Source: an uncultured Ectothiorhodospiraceae bacterium (GTDB lineage Bacteria > Pseudomonadota > Gammaproteobacteria > UBA9214). Taken from it: DNA of 64,000 bases. The position numbers were made by a program, and so were the translations under genes. This document shows, piece by piece, positions 1 to 8,446 of this stretch (positions are counted from its first letter, which is position 1; each line of letters starts with the position of its first letter). The stretch lies in the NCBI GenBank assembly GCA_947258545.1, contig CAMYJI010000028.1, positions 1-64,000 on the forward strand, in the 5' to 3' direction. Below the pieces are notes generated by a model, which was not told the DNA's origin, ran no database searches, and saw nothing but the letters and a program-made list of their open reading frames with translations.

Positions 1-367
1 CCCGGCTTTCTCCCTCAATAAAACCTGTCATTTCATGGCTTTCCTGGTTGAAAGCCACATTATATAGATTTCGGGGTTTTCACACAGTCTGGACCCAAAT
101 CTGAAGTTCATATTCCTGGGTTATATGTTTGAAATGTTGCGCAAAGCAGTCACTCGGCTTCGGTTGGCTGGCGCAGGGAGTATAATAGAAACAGGCCTCA
201 CAAGGCTCTCAGTTCGCTGTCGCCACTGGAACAAGTGGCAACACTGGCCACTTGAGGGCCGGAATTTCTCTGTCGAACTGACCAAAGTACGGGTACTCCC
301 CGAGTATAGAGAAATACAAGTTTGCAGGTGGACCGGATTACAGGGGAAAGGTCAAAGTTGATTTCAT
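1..367. other. AT-rich intergenic stretch, no convincing gene
   Basis: This stretch is visibly poorer in G and C than the rest of the window. A small hairpin with arms GGCTTTC and GAAAGCC lies at about 37-56, without a T-run, so it is not a good terminator. A 78-codon open frame at 125-361 has no recognisable domain and no clear ribosome binding site, so I do not call it. The region probably belongs to the same acquired segment as the broken phosphotransferase that follows. Confidence 0.4.
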
Positions 368-1431
368 ATGAAATCGCGATATCAAATAACAGAGACCGGA
401 CAACGGTTTCCGACACGGGTTATTACAAAACTAGTCGCAAAGTCCGTTTTTGGCGAGAAAGATGCGAAACTACTGGGATTCGATAAGATCAAAACGCCTA
501 GTTCTGAGGTTTTCCGACTCGAATATTTAATTGACGGTGCGTCAAGAGTTCTCTACGTTAAACTCCCGAAGAAGAGTGGAAATAGCAAGCAAACGGAAAG
601 GAATATCCAGCGTCTTCAACGCGAATACTATCTTACAGATAGTATTAAGTCTGCATTTAAAAGAGATGTTGTGTTACGCACTGTTATTCCCGCTAATTAT
701 ATTGAGGAGATTAACGGCTTAGTGACTTGGGAAGTCACTGGTGTTTCTCTACAGGACAAAATTAGTAGGAAGCTTCGTTTTTGCTATGGCCATGAAGCTC
801 CCGACCTGACTAGACGTCACAGTTGGCTGGAAAGTGGTTGCAGCGCTTTCATTCATTAGATTTGGTTGAAGATACTATCGATCTTCGTCAGGACATACTG
901 GCTTATTGTGGAAATAGGCTTGATAAATTACACCGTAATAGAAAAAGCCAAGTTTCAAAGGACCTGGCAATTTCTTTGAAATACAAAATATCATCGTGGA
1001 TTGATGAAGCACTATCCACTCCAAAAGTAAAAATCAATCTGTGTCAAAATGATTTTTCTCCGCATAATATCGTAGTGACAGACAAGGGTATTTGCATATT
1101 AGATTTCGCTTTCTCGACTCCCGGTTTACCTGCATTCGACCTGGCCTGCTTTTGGCACAAACTTGAGGACATGAAGGGATCACTAATTCGTGGGGACAGA
1201 GGACTAGAGGCTATTCAGCAATGTTTTCTCCATGCTTATGGATTCGACTTCGATACCAGGAGTCCCGATATTAAGCTTGGACTTGTTCGTCTCATTCTAA
1301 GTAAGATGTTAACAATACTAGATTCAGGTGGCTTTAGACGTTATAGCTGGACTAGGAATAGGCATCGATACATGGCCTATCTTTCTTTGCTTGAGTCTGA
1401 TTTTGAACTGACCCCTTTTCTCGATCGATGA
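368..1431 (+). pseudogene. Frameshifted phosphotransferase (aminoglycoside phosphotransferase/choline kinase fold)
   Basis: Two overlapping frames together make one kinase-like protein of about 350 residues. The first (368-859) carries the N-lobe. The second (823-1431) carries the C-lobe, with GKWLQRFHSL followed by the catalytic loop CQNDFSPHN (Asp77 and Asn82 of the second frame) and the metal-binding LDF (Asp94). Reading shifts from frame 2 to frame 1 at about 811-832, which fits loss of one base. No slippery heptamer suggests programmed frameshifting. The usual His of the HxD loop is Gln here, as seen in distant members. The gene is AT-rich compared with everything downstream, suggesting horizontal acquisition. 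The substrate cannot be told. In such AT-rich islands these kinases often belong to surface-polysaccharide loci, but nothing here proves that. A sequencing error would restore an intact gene. Confidence 0.7.
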
Positions 1432-1624
1432 TTGCCATCGGGATGTATGCACGATTGTTTCAAGCTGACCGCTTGCGTCGCATTCGCTCGTCCGCCGCCA
1501 GCTGAGGCAAACTGTTTTGTATGCCAACCATTGGTCAGTGATCCACGAACAGGAATCCAGCATAAGCAGTATTTCCTATCTGTCTCCTCCTCGAGCATGG
1601 TGGCAGTTATTGCTAAATAAACCG

Positions 1625-1656
1625 CAAAAAAGAACCCCGCCGGGGCGGGGTTCTTC
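1625..1656 (-). terminator. Rho-independent terminator of the csp gene
   Basis: Perfect arms GAACCCCGCC / GGCGGGGTTC lie at 1632-1653. On the minus strand they are followed by six T residues (the A-run at 1626-1631). The hairpin sits about 30 bases beyond the stop codon of the cold shock gene. Confidence 0.9.
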
Positions 1657-1682
1657 GTATCAGCTTAGCCGATGAGGTCTTC

Positions 1683-1883
1683 CTAGGCGGTAACGTTGAC
1701 TGCCTGGAGGCCCTTCGGGCCTTTTTCTACCTCATAGGTGACCGACTGACCTTCGCTCAGGGTCTTGAAACCCGTGCCCTGGATTGCGTTGAAATGTACG
1801 AATACATCCTCACCACCATCGGACGGGGCAATAAAACCAAAACCTTTGGATTCGTTAAACCACTTTACTGTACCTGTAGCCAT
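1683..1883 (-). CDS. Cold shock domain protein (CspA family)
   Basis: Single-domain RNA/ssDNA-binding protein of 66 residues that acts in the cytoplasm as an RNA chaperone. The whole protein is one OB-fold. It shows the N-terminal GTVKWFN, RNP1 (KGFGFI, residues 13-18) and RNP2 (VFVHF, about 27-31), and ends in the typical KGLQAVNV. Length is normal for the family. A strong terminator follows the gene. Upstream lies a long AT-rich stretch that could hold a cold-responsive leader, as known for cspA-type genes, but no cold box was verified. A second csp gene lies at 43122-43328. The exact paralogue (A, C, E or G) cannot be assigned. Confidence 0.95.
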   Translation of the reverse strand: MATGTVKWFNESKGFGFIAPSDGGEDVFVHFNAIQGTGFKTLSEGQSVTYEVEKGPKGLQAVNVTA

Positions 1884-2327
1884 ATCACTTTTTACCTTAA
1901 ATAATTAAACAATTAGAGTGTTGCGTACAGGTAATGAAATGAGGAATTCAGGGGGTAACACGAAGGGAACAACCAAAACCGCCGATAACAAAATCTGTAG
2001 CAGGGTCTACTATAGGGGAATCTCTCAGACTTTGCGAGGAATATAAATATAATATAAATTTCAATAGGATAAGCAGTCAAATTCTTGAAGAAGGCATGGC
2101 CTTCCCAGGGAAAGGGCCAGTGTGTAGTGGGAAATTTTCTTGAATATCCACGGTTATTGAACAGCCGTTCACCACGCCGCATCTCGATGAGCTAATACGC
2201 GCTCTTTTCGGCCATTGCGTGGGCAGGTCGAAATGAGTGCAAGCATCATCCGATGATGCGTTTAACCCTGAGCAATGAGATATAGTCTTTCGTGGCGGGA
2301 GTGTCTCAAGCTGTTCCGGAAATCATG
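1884..2327. other. Intergenic region upstream of csp, likely promoter and leader
   Basis: About 440 bases between the csp start and the stop of the next minus-strand gene. The part at 2035-2075 is very AT-rich and contains TTGAAA and overlapping TATATT-like hexamers on the minus strand, so it may hold the csp promoter followed by a leader of about 150 bases. No exact start can be fixed. An open frame at 1913-2182 has no family features and is not called. Nothing else was recognised. Confidence 0.35.
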
Positions 2328-2594
2328 CTAGACCTCTGACTCGTTCTTCTTGCCAAGCAATTCCTCGATGATCTGGACCCCTTTTTTGCACTGTGCCTGG
2401 CAAACGGCGAGTTTCATTTCCAGTTTATCGCGTTTCTCGGGATCTGATTCAGCTTCCAATTTCAGCGTGAGTTTCTGTTCTTTCTCCTCCAGCTTGTCCA
2501 GCACTTCCTCGATAGAATCTACCTGCGCCAACTGGGCACGCCGGTCTGCATCCAGGAATTTCGCGAGTCTGGCCAGTAGTAGTTTTGTTTTCAT
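2328..2594 (-). CDS. Small coiled-coil protein of unknown function
   Basis: 88-residue highly charged protein, rich in Lys, Glu and Leu. Residues 25-60 form a likely helical hairpin or coiled coil, and the only Cys pair is in AVCQAQC (about 69-73). There is no signal peptide or membrane segment, so it should be cytoplasmic. It starts 40 bases after the Na/Pi cotransporter stop on the same strand and probably shares its transcript. I do not recognise a family. A role with the transporter is possible only from position. The coding call rests on the clean frame, the operon-like placement and the non-random composition. Confidence 0.6.
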   Translation of the reverse strand: MKTKLLLARLAKFLDADRRAQLAQVDSIEEVLDKLEEKEQKLTLKLEAESDPEKRDKLEMKLAVCQAQCKKGVQIIEELLGKKNESEV

Positions 2595-2634
2595 ATCATC
2601 TCATTCTTTAATAGCTGCTGCACGGAACCGGACC

Positions 2635-4443
2635 CTAGTCGCGGTCATCTCCCAGGACGTCGTCGATATCGGCATCATCCAGGGCGAGTTTCTGTTCGGC
2701 GTCTTTTCGTTCGGGTTCACGTGCTGCCAGCAGGGTTCGTGCCAGGTCAACCAGGTTCTTCCCAATGTTATACGCATAACCACTGTCGTTCATGATCGAG
2801 GTTGCCATCTGCGCAGTAATGCGTTTTCTGCGGATGGATTCGTCGAGGGTGGCGTCCAGTTTTCTGTTGGCTTCCTCCAGGCCGAGCCTGACCGCATCGA
2901 GTGACAGGATTGTCTCGGCGTCAGGCCCCTGATCCTTGATAAGCTCAATATCGCGCAGCACCGTGGCGATTTCAACCCGTATGTCGTTATAAAGCTGGCG
3001 CACATTCGGGTCCCGCGATAATACGTAGCGGGACAGGTTCTTGTGCAAGTGTTTCATGGCCTTGACTGCCTCGACGATATTGAGGCTGGCCTGGCGCAGC
3101 GCATACAGTTCGTTGGACAAGTGCTCGGAACTCCGCTGGGCCTGGGCCTTGCTGATAAACTCGATAATGGCGCTGTGCAGCCCCTTGATGTAGTGCTCGT
3201 AATACTCGTCGATTTCCAGCGGCATAACCCGACGGGTGTCTGCCACAGCCTCCGCCAGATCCCGTTCAGAGGCAATGGTACCGCGGTGCAGACTCAGTCC
3301 ATGAGATATCAGACGGTAGGCATTTTCATACAAATGAATCAGCTCTTTGCGTACGGATTCCACTGCCGTCGCCGGTATCTCGATTGATGCCTTGCTGATG
3401 TAGCGTGGCTGGTCGAGGGCGGCAGCGGGGATAATCACGAAGCGTTGCAACAGACCCACCAGCCTTTTGATGAATGGCGCCATAATGATCAGGCCGATCA
3501 GGTTAAACAGCGTGTGGAATACAGCGAGTTTCAGGGTGTAGTCATCGGTGGCAATTCCCGTGCCGGCAGCGATCGTATCAACACACCACAGCAGCGGTTG
3601 CAGGAAAGCGATGGCCACCAGTGCGGTAATCACGTTGAAGACCAGGTGGGCAACGGCCAGGCGCTTGCCCTCGACATTGGCGCTGATGGCGCCCAGGATT
3701 GCCGTGATTGTGGTGCCGATGTTGGCACCGATGGCCAGGGCCAGGGCATTCTCGTAGGTGATCTGGTGAGCGGCCAGCGCGGTGATGATCAGCACCAGGG
3801 TGGCGTGGCTCGACTGCAGGGCCACTGTCGCGGCGGCGCCGATCAGCGCGAACAGGAATATCCCGGCATAACCTGAAACGGCGTATTCGGCGAGGTTGAT
3901 GGTCTCCTTGAAGGCATCGAAACCCTCTTTCATATAATGGATGCCCAGGAACAGCAGGCCGAGGCCCGTGAGTCCATAGCCGATGCCCCTGAGGGCCCTG
4001 GGCTTCTGCAGGATGAGCAGTACACCGAACACCAGCAGTGGCATGGCGTAGGCAGAGATCTTCACCTTCAGCCCCAGTCCGGCAACCAGCCATGCACCGG
4101 TCGTTGTGCCCAGGTTGGAACCAAAAATGACACCGATGCCGGCGGCGAGATCGATCAGGCCGGCACTCAGGAAAGAGATCGTGATCAGCGAGACCAGGGA
4201 ACTGGATTGCACCAGGGTGGTGGATGCGATGCCGAAGCTGATACTTTTCCAGAGCCTGTCAGTCGCCTTGCCGAGCAGGATCTCCAGCGCCCCGCCGGTG
4301 AAGGCCTTGAATCCCTCCTCGAGAGCGAGCATGCCGAACAGGAAGATGGCAAGCCCTGCCGCGATGACCTTGAACTCCGGGCTGATCCAGAAGCCGTAGG
4401 CGAGGACCACGAAGATGCTTGGCAGAAAGATCTTTTTCAGCAT
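2635..4443 (-). CDS. Na/Pi cotransporter family protein with PhoU-like C-terminal domain
   Basis: Inner-membrane protein of 602 residues related to NptA/YjbB-type sodium-phosphate cotransporters. The first about 320 residues hold the membrane segments and two inverted repeats, each carrying the family QSS motif (QSSS about 79-82 and QSSH about 210-213) and a GTT motif (SNLGTTT, ANIGTTIT). Residues about 340-560 are helical and charged and resemble the PhoU domain of the bacterial members. The longest frame begins with TTG at 4449. ATG at 4443, two codons later, is the more likely start. Expected function is sodium-coupled movement of phosphate, possibly export. Substrate is inferred from the family. 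The next gene downstream encodes a small coiled-coil protein. Confidence 0.88.
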   Translation of the reverse strand: MLKKIFLPSIFVVLAYGFWISPEFKVIAAGLAIFLFGMLALEEGFKAFTGGALEILLGKATDRLWKSISFGIASTTLVQSSSLVSLITISFLSAGLIDLAAGIGVIFGSNLGTTTGAWLVAGLGLKVKISAYAMPLLVFGVLLILQKPRALRGIGYGLTGLGLLFLGIHYMKEGFDAFKETINLAEYAVSGYAGIFLFALIGAAATVALQSSHATLVLIITALAAHQITYENALALAIGANIGTTITAILGAISANVEGKRLAVAHLVFNVITALVAIAFLQPLLWCVDTIAAGTGIATDDYTLKLAVFHTLFNLIGLIIMAPFIKRLVGLLQRFVIIPAAALDQPRYISKASIEIPATAVESVRKELIHLYENAYRLISHGLSLHRGTIASERDLAEAVADTRRVMPLEIDEYYEHYIKGLHSAIIEFISKAQAQRSSEHLSNELYALRQASLNIVEAVKAMKHLHKNLSRYVLSRDPNVRQLYNDIRVEIATVLRDIELIKDQGPDAETILSLDAVRLGLEEANRKLDATLDESIRRKRITAQMATSIMNDSGYAYNIGKNLVDLARTLLAAREPERKDAEQKLALDDADIDDVLGDDRD

Positions 4444-4565
4444 TGGCAATCGTCAGCAGAGGCAGGGCTATCCGTGGTTATTCGGCAATTTCATCAACAC
4501 TACATTACATGGAGCTTGCCATGATACCAAGGAGGTGAATCGTTTAACTATGTACTGTCCCATGG

Positions 4566-5429
4566 TCAATCTGACCGGGGGCTTATGCCGGTGGCCTCGC
4601 TGTCAAGGTGTTCGGACAGAAAAAGCTCGAGGCCGTCGATGTAGCCCTGGCCTGTCACCAGGAAGCCGTCATTGTGGCCGCCGCGCAGTTCCAGGAAATA
4701 CTTCGGTTCATGGGCGTGTTCGAACAGCCGCTGGCCGTGCATGAACGGGATGATCTCGTCATCACGGCTGTGAGCGATCAGGAGCGGGCAGCTGATGCGG
4801 GCAAGGTTTTTGCGTGCATCATAGCGGTAGCGGCTCAATAACCGCACCGGCAGCCAGGGGTAGAGCGTCGCCGCCATGTCCGGCACGGAGGTGAATGCCG
4901 ATTCCATGATCAGTGCGCCTGGCCGGATCCTGGCGGCGAGTTCGGCAGCGATGCCGGCGCCCAGTGACCGGCCGAAGAGCACGATGTTCCGCGGCTCGAT
5001 ATGGCGCTGCTCAACCAGGTAGCGCCAGGCCGCCGTGGCGTCGTCGTAGGTGCCGGCTTCCGAGGGTTTGCCCTCGCTTTCGCCGTAGCCGCGGTAGTCG
5101 AGAATGAATACCGACAGACCGAGCTCATGAAACAGGCGGATGGAATCCAACCGGTGGGAGATGTTACCGGCATTCCCGTGCAGGAAGAGCAGGGTGCCGC
5201 GGTCAGCAATGCGAGGAATGAACCAGGCACTCAGCCGGATACCATCCCCAGTCACCAGGGAAACGGGTTCGTATTCCAGCCCGATGTCGGCGGGTGTGGC
5301 CATGAGTTTGCGCCCCGGCAGATCAGGGTAGTACAGCAGGCGCGGCTGCATGAGATAGACATACAGGGCGAGTGTGCAGTACACCACCAGGATCACGAAA
5401 AGGATGGAGAGCAGGCTGTTGAATGACAT
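4566..5429 (-). CDS. Alpha/beta hydrolase, Bem46/ABHD13-like, membrane-anchored
   Basis: 287-residue serine hydrolase. An N-terminal hydrophobic helix (residues about 5-27) anchors it in the inner membrane. The catalytic core shows the oxyanion-region motif LFLHGNAGN (about 80-88), the nucleophile elbow GRSLGAG (about 152-158), an acidic residue in HSRDDEIIP and the catalytic His in GGHNDGF. This arrangement is typical of the Bem46/YfhR group, whose substrates are mostly unknown. It stands alone on the minus strand, divergent from the ABC permease genes, with about 108 bases between the start codons. Function beyond ester or amide hydrolysis cannot be inferred. Confidence 0.88.
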   Translation of the reverse strand: MSFNSLLSILFVILVVYCTLALYVYLMQPRLLYYPDLPGRKLMATPADIGLEYEPVSLVTGDGIRLSAWFIPRIADRGTLLFLHGNAGNISHRLDSIRLFHELGLSVFILDYRGYGESEGKPSEAGTYDDATAAWRYLVEQRHIEPRNIVLFGRSLGAGIAAELAARIRPGALIMESAFTSVPDMAATLYPWLPVRLLSRYRYDARKNLARISCPLLIAHSRDDEIIPFMHGQRLFEHAHEPKYFLELRGGHNDGFLVTGQGYIDGLELFLSEHLDSEATGISPRSD

Positions 5430-5537
5430 GTTTTGGCTTGCTTGTGCGTGACGCGTTGGCTATGTTTGATGCCGGTCCGATCCCTGCATCATACAATAGA
5501 GCCGCTGCGACGACTGACACATCCGACGCCCTATGCC

Positions 5538-6467
5538 ATGCTGACCTATATCACTCAACGCCTGGCCGGTGCCCTCCTGGTGGTATTCGGGGTAGTCAGC
5601 ATCGTGTTCCTGCTCATCCACCTGATTCCCGGCGACCCGGTGGAGATCATGCTGGGGGAGGTCGCGTCCGTCACTGACCGGGAGGCCTTGCGCGTGTCAC
5701 TCGGACTGGACCAGCCGCTATTACACCAATTCATGGCCTATATCCAGGGCCTGCTGCGGCTGGACCTGGGCAGCTCGTTTCACTCGCACCGTCCGGTCGT
5801 CGAACTGTTGCTCGAACGCCTGCCAGCCACCCTGGTGCTGGCCGGCACGGCACTGCTCATCACCCTATTAATGGCGGTGCCGCTCGGCCTCGTCGCGGCG
5901 GTGCGTCGCAACAGCCTGTGGGATAGCGGCGCGATGAGTTTTTCCATGCTGGGCGTGTCGGTGCCCAATTTCTGGCTGGGCCCGCTGCTGATCCTGGTGT
6001 TCTCGCTCTGGCTGGGCTGGTTTCCTGTGAGCGGACGCGCGGGTTTTGGCGCGGTGGTGTTGCCGGCCATCACTCTCGGCACCGGCTTGGCGGCCGTCCT
6101 GTCGCGCATGGTGCGCAGCAGCATGCTGGAGGTGCTTGGCGAGGACTACATGCGTACCGCCCGGGCGAAGGGCCTGACGCCGTACCGGGTGATCATCCAC
6201 CACGGCCTGCGCAATGCCCTGCTGCCGGTCATCACCCTTCTGGGTCTCCAGCTTGGCGCACTGCTGGCCGGTGCGGTGATTACGGAAACGGTGTTCTCGT
6301 GGCCGGGTATAGGGCTGCTGACGATCGAGGCCATCCAGTCGCGTGACTATCCCGTGGTCCAGGCCTGTGTGCTGCTGATCAGCGTCAGCTACGTGCTCAT
6401 CAATCTGTTGACGGATATCGCCTATGCCTGGGTCGATCCGCGCATCCGGCTGGGAGACGGACGCTGA
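5538..6467 (+). CDS. ABC transporter permease, dipeptide/oligopeptide/nickel type (DppB-like)
   Basis: Inner-membrane subunit of a peptide- or nickel-type importer. From the ATG at 5538 the protein has 309 residues, the usual length. It begins MLTYITQRLAGALLVVFG, the typical DppB start, followed by the periplasmic IPGDPVEIMLGE segment. The permease-ATPase contact loop (EDYMRTARAKGLTPYRVI) is near residue 205, with HGLRNALLPVI after it. An upstream in-frame codon at 5433 would add 35 residues without family similarity, so I reject it. The stop overlaps the start of the next permease by one base (TGATG). No substrate-binding protein or ATPase gene is in the window. Confidence 0.93.
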   Translation: MLTYITQRLAGALLVVFGVVSIVFLLIHLIPGDPVEIMLGEVASVTDREALRVSLGLDQPLLHQFMAYIQGLLRLDLGSSFHSHRPVVELLLERLPATLVLAGTALLITLLMAVPLGLVAAVRRNSLWDSGAMSFSMLGVSVPNFWLGPLLILVFSLWLGWFPVSGRAGFGAVVLPAITLGTGLAAVLSRMVRSSMLEVLGEDYMRTARAKGLTPYRVIIHHGLRNALLPVITLLGLQLGALLAGAVITETVFSWPGIGLLTIEAIQSRDYPVVQACVLLISVSYVLINLLTDIAYAWVDPRIRLGDGR

Positions 6468-7279
6468 TGCGGGTCTGGATTTCGGGCGGTATCCTGGGCG
6501 CGTGGGCACTGCTGGCGATGAGTGTGTATATCCTGCCGCTGTCGCCGAACCTGATCCAGCTGGAACACATCCTGGTGCCGCCGGGGGAGGGTGCCCTGCT
6601 GGGCTATGACGACCTCGGCCGTGACCTCGGTGAACGCCTGCTGGTCGGTGCGCGCACCTCCTTTCTGGTCGCCTTCTGGGTGGTGGGGCTGTCGGCACTG
6701 TTCGGTACCCTGATCGGCACGGCCAGTGCCTACCAGGGTGGTTTATGGGACCGCGTCGTGGTGCAGGTGATCGATATCTTCCTGGCATTCCCGGGCATCC
6801 TGCTGGCCATCGCCCTGGCCGGGCTGCTCGGGCCGGGCATCGAGAATGTCGTCATGGCGCTCGCTGCTGTCGGTTGGGTGGGTTATGCTCGCCTGTCACG
6901 CGCCCAGGTGCTGTCGCTCAAACACCGGGAACACGTCAGGGCGGCAGAGGCGCTGGGCAGCAACCGGCTGCGCATCATGACACGGCACTTGCTGCCGCTG
7001 ATGACGGCGCCGTTGATTGTCGAGGCCACCTTCGGAGTAGCGGCCGTGGTGATCGCCGAGGCCGGCCTGTCCTTCCTGGGCCTCGGGGTACAGCCACCGG
7101 ATGCCTCCTGGGGCGCGATGATCCGGGACGGGACCCGCTATATGCTGGTGGCACCGCACATGGTACTGGCACCGGGCATCGCGATATTTGCTGTCGTGCT
7201 CTCGGTCAACCTGCTGGGTGACCAGCTACGCGACATAATGGATAAACGCCTGGCAACTGCTATGAGAAAAGATCAATGA
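6467..7279 (+). CDS. ABC transporter permease, dipeptide/oligopeptide/nickel type (DppC-like)
   Basis: 270-residue second permease subunit, paired with the preceding gene by a one-base overlap. It has a long N-terminal hydrophobic helix, GYDDLGRDLGERLLVGAR, which is typical of DppC/OppC, and the EAA loop REHVRAAEALGSNRLRIM near residue 150, which contacts the ATPase. The C-terminal half has LSFLGLGVQPPDASWGAMI, a signature of the family. Its stop overlaps the nagZ start (ATGA). Placement in front of nagZ could mean import of cell-wall fragments or peptides, but that is inference from position. The ATPase and binding protein must be encoded elsewhere. Confidence 0.93.
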   Translation: MRVWISGGILGAWALLAMSVYILPLSPNLIQLEHILVPPGEGALLGYDDLGRDLGERLLVGARTSFLVAFWVVGLSALFGTLIGTASAYQGGLWDRVVVQVIDIFLAFPGILLAIALAGLLGPGIENVVMALAAVGWVGYARLSRAQVLSLKHREHVRAAEALGSNRLRIMTRHLLPLMTAPLIVEATFGVAAVVIAEAGLSFLGLGVQPPDASWGAMIRDGTRYMLVAPHMVLAPGIAIFAVVLSVNLLGDQLRDIMDKRLATAMRKDQ

Positions 7280-8322
7280 CACTTGGCCCGTTGATGCTCG
7301 ATGTCGCCGGACTGGAACTGACACAGGAAGACCGTGAATTGCTGGTACACCCCGCCGTGGGTGGCATCATCCTGTTTACGCGCAATTACGAAACACCCGA
7401 ACAGGTCAGTGCACTGGTCGATGAAATCCATGGCCTGCGCAACCCGCACCTCCTGGTTGCCGTTGACCAGGAGGGTGGACGGGTACAACGCTTCCGCGAC
7501 GGTTTCACCCGCCTGCCACCGCTGGCCTGCCTCGGGGAGTTGTATGACACGGACCGCACACGTGCGAAGCACATGGCAGACACCATGGGTTGGCTGATGG
7601 CGGCCGAGCTACGTGCCGTCGGTGTGGACATCAGTTTCGCACCGGTACTCGACCTGAACTACGGCGTCTCCACCGTGATCGGCAACCGCGCCCTGCACAA
7701 GCGCCCGGAGGTCGTGGCCGAACTGGCGCATGCCTACCAGTCCGGTATGCAGAAGGCCGGCATGGCGGCTACCGGGAAACACTTTCCCGGACACGGCGCC
7801 GTCGAGGCCGATTCGCACCATGTCCTGCCGGTCGACCCGCGCAGCTATGAGGATATCGCACAGTGGGACCTGGTCCCGTTTGAACGCATGATCCACTACG
7901 GCCTGGCGGCCGTGATGATGGCACATGTGGTGTATGCGGAGGTGGATGCCCACCCGGCCGGTTTTTCACGCTTCTGGATCAAGGCCATCCTGCGCGACCA
8001 GCTTGGATTCCAGGGGCTGGTATTCAGTGATGACCTGAGCATGGAAGCCGCGGCCAGCGCCGGTAGCTACCCGGATCGGGCACGTCTGTCCCTTGAGGCC
8101 GGTTGCGACATGGTGCTGATCTGCAATGCCCGCGATCAGGCCGCACAGGTAGCCGAGGCCCTGGCGGACTATTCGAACCCGGTCACCCATTCGCGCCTGG
8201 CCAGGCTACACGGCCGTCACGCCCCCGATATGAGCCAGCTGCACGCCAGTCCCCGCTGGACCCAGGCCGTTGCCGCTGTGCGTGGCTGCGAGGCCGAACC
8301 CGAGCTTGATCTGGATTTATAA
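7276..8322 (+). CDS. nagZ: Beta-N-acetylhexosaminidase NagZ (glycoside hydrolase family 3)
   Basis: Cytoplasmic enzyme of 348 residues that removes N-acetylglucosamine from anhydro-muropeptides during peptidoglycan recycling. Diagnostic motifs are VDQEGGRVQRF (about 63-73), KHFPGHG (168-174, which carries the mobile catalytic His-Asp pair) and FSDDLSM (250-256), in which the first Asp is the nucleophile. Length matches the family. Its ATG overlaps the stop of the upstream permease by four bases, so the three genes are co-transcribed. NagZ product in other gammaproteobacteria feeds the AmpR/AmpC beta-lactamase signal. No ampC or ampR is in this window. In Pseudomonas nagZ lies beside the methylthioinosine phosphorylase gene; here mscS and hpt lie between the two. 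Confidence 0.96.
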   Translation: MTLGPLMLDVAGLELTQEDRELLVHPAVGGIILFTRNYETPEQVSALVDEIHGLRNPHLLVAVDQEGGRVQRFRDGFTRLPPLACLGELYDTDRTRAKHMADTMGWLMAAELRAVGVDISFAPVLDLNYGVSTVIGNRALHKRPEVVAELAHAYQSGMQKAGMAATGKHFPGHGAVEADSHHVLPVDPRSYEDIAQWDLVPFERMIHYGLAAVMMAHVVYAEVDAHPAGFSRFWIKAILRDQLGFQGLVFSDDLSMEAAASAGSYPDRARLSLEAGCDMVLICNARDQAAQVAEALADYSNPVTHSRLARLHGRHAPDMSQLHASPRWTQAVAAVRGCEAEPELDLDL

Positions 8323-8324
8323 TA

Positions 8325-8395
8325 TTAAGAAATTTCTGATCAATTCGTCACGCTCGCAATGAACGTGATGCATCAATAAATCAGAGTTTCTTTAA
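8325..8395. repeat. Nested palindromic intergenic repeat
   Basis: Outer arms are TTAAGAAATTTCTGAT (8325-8340) and ATCAGAGTTTCTTTAA (8380-8395), complementary except for two or three positions. An inner pair TCACG / CGTGA is nested within. The 16 bases at 8335-8350 (TCTGATCAATTCGTCA) recur exactly at 31519-31534. It lies between nagZ and mscS, and its transcript would fold into a long stem. No transposase is nearby. Confidence 0.7.
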
Positions 8396-8446
8396 ATAAT
8401 ACAAAAGGATATAGGGTAATTATCACCTTGTTTACAGGAAAAACCT

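Noticed and set aside
125-361. 78-codon frame before the phosphotransferase
   Set aside because: No family match by eye, and the region has inverted repeats rather than coding pattern.
811-832. Programmed frameshift in the phosphotransferase gene
   Set aside because: No slippery heptamer or downstream structure was seen; a mutation or sequencing error is simpler.
1913-2182. 89-codon frame upstream of csp
   Set aside because: Composition is random, it lies in the likely csp leader, and no start signal is visible.
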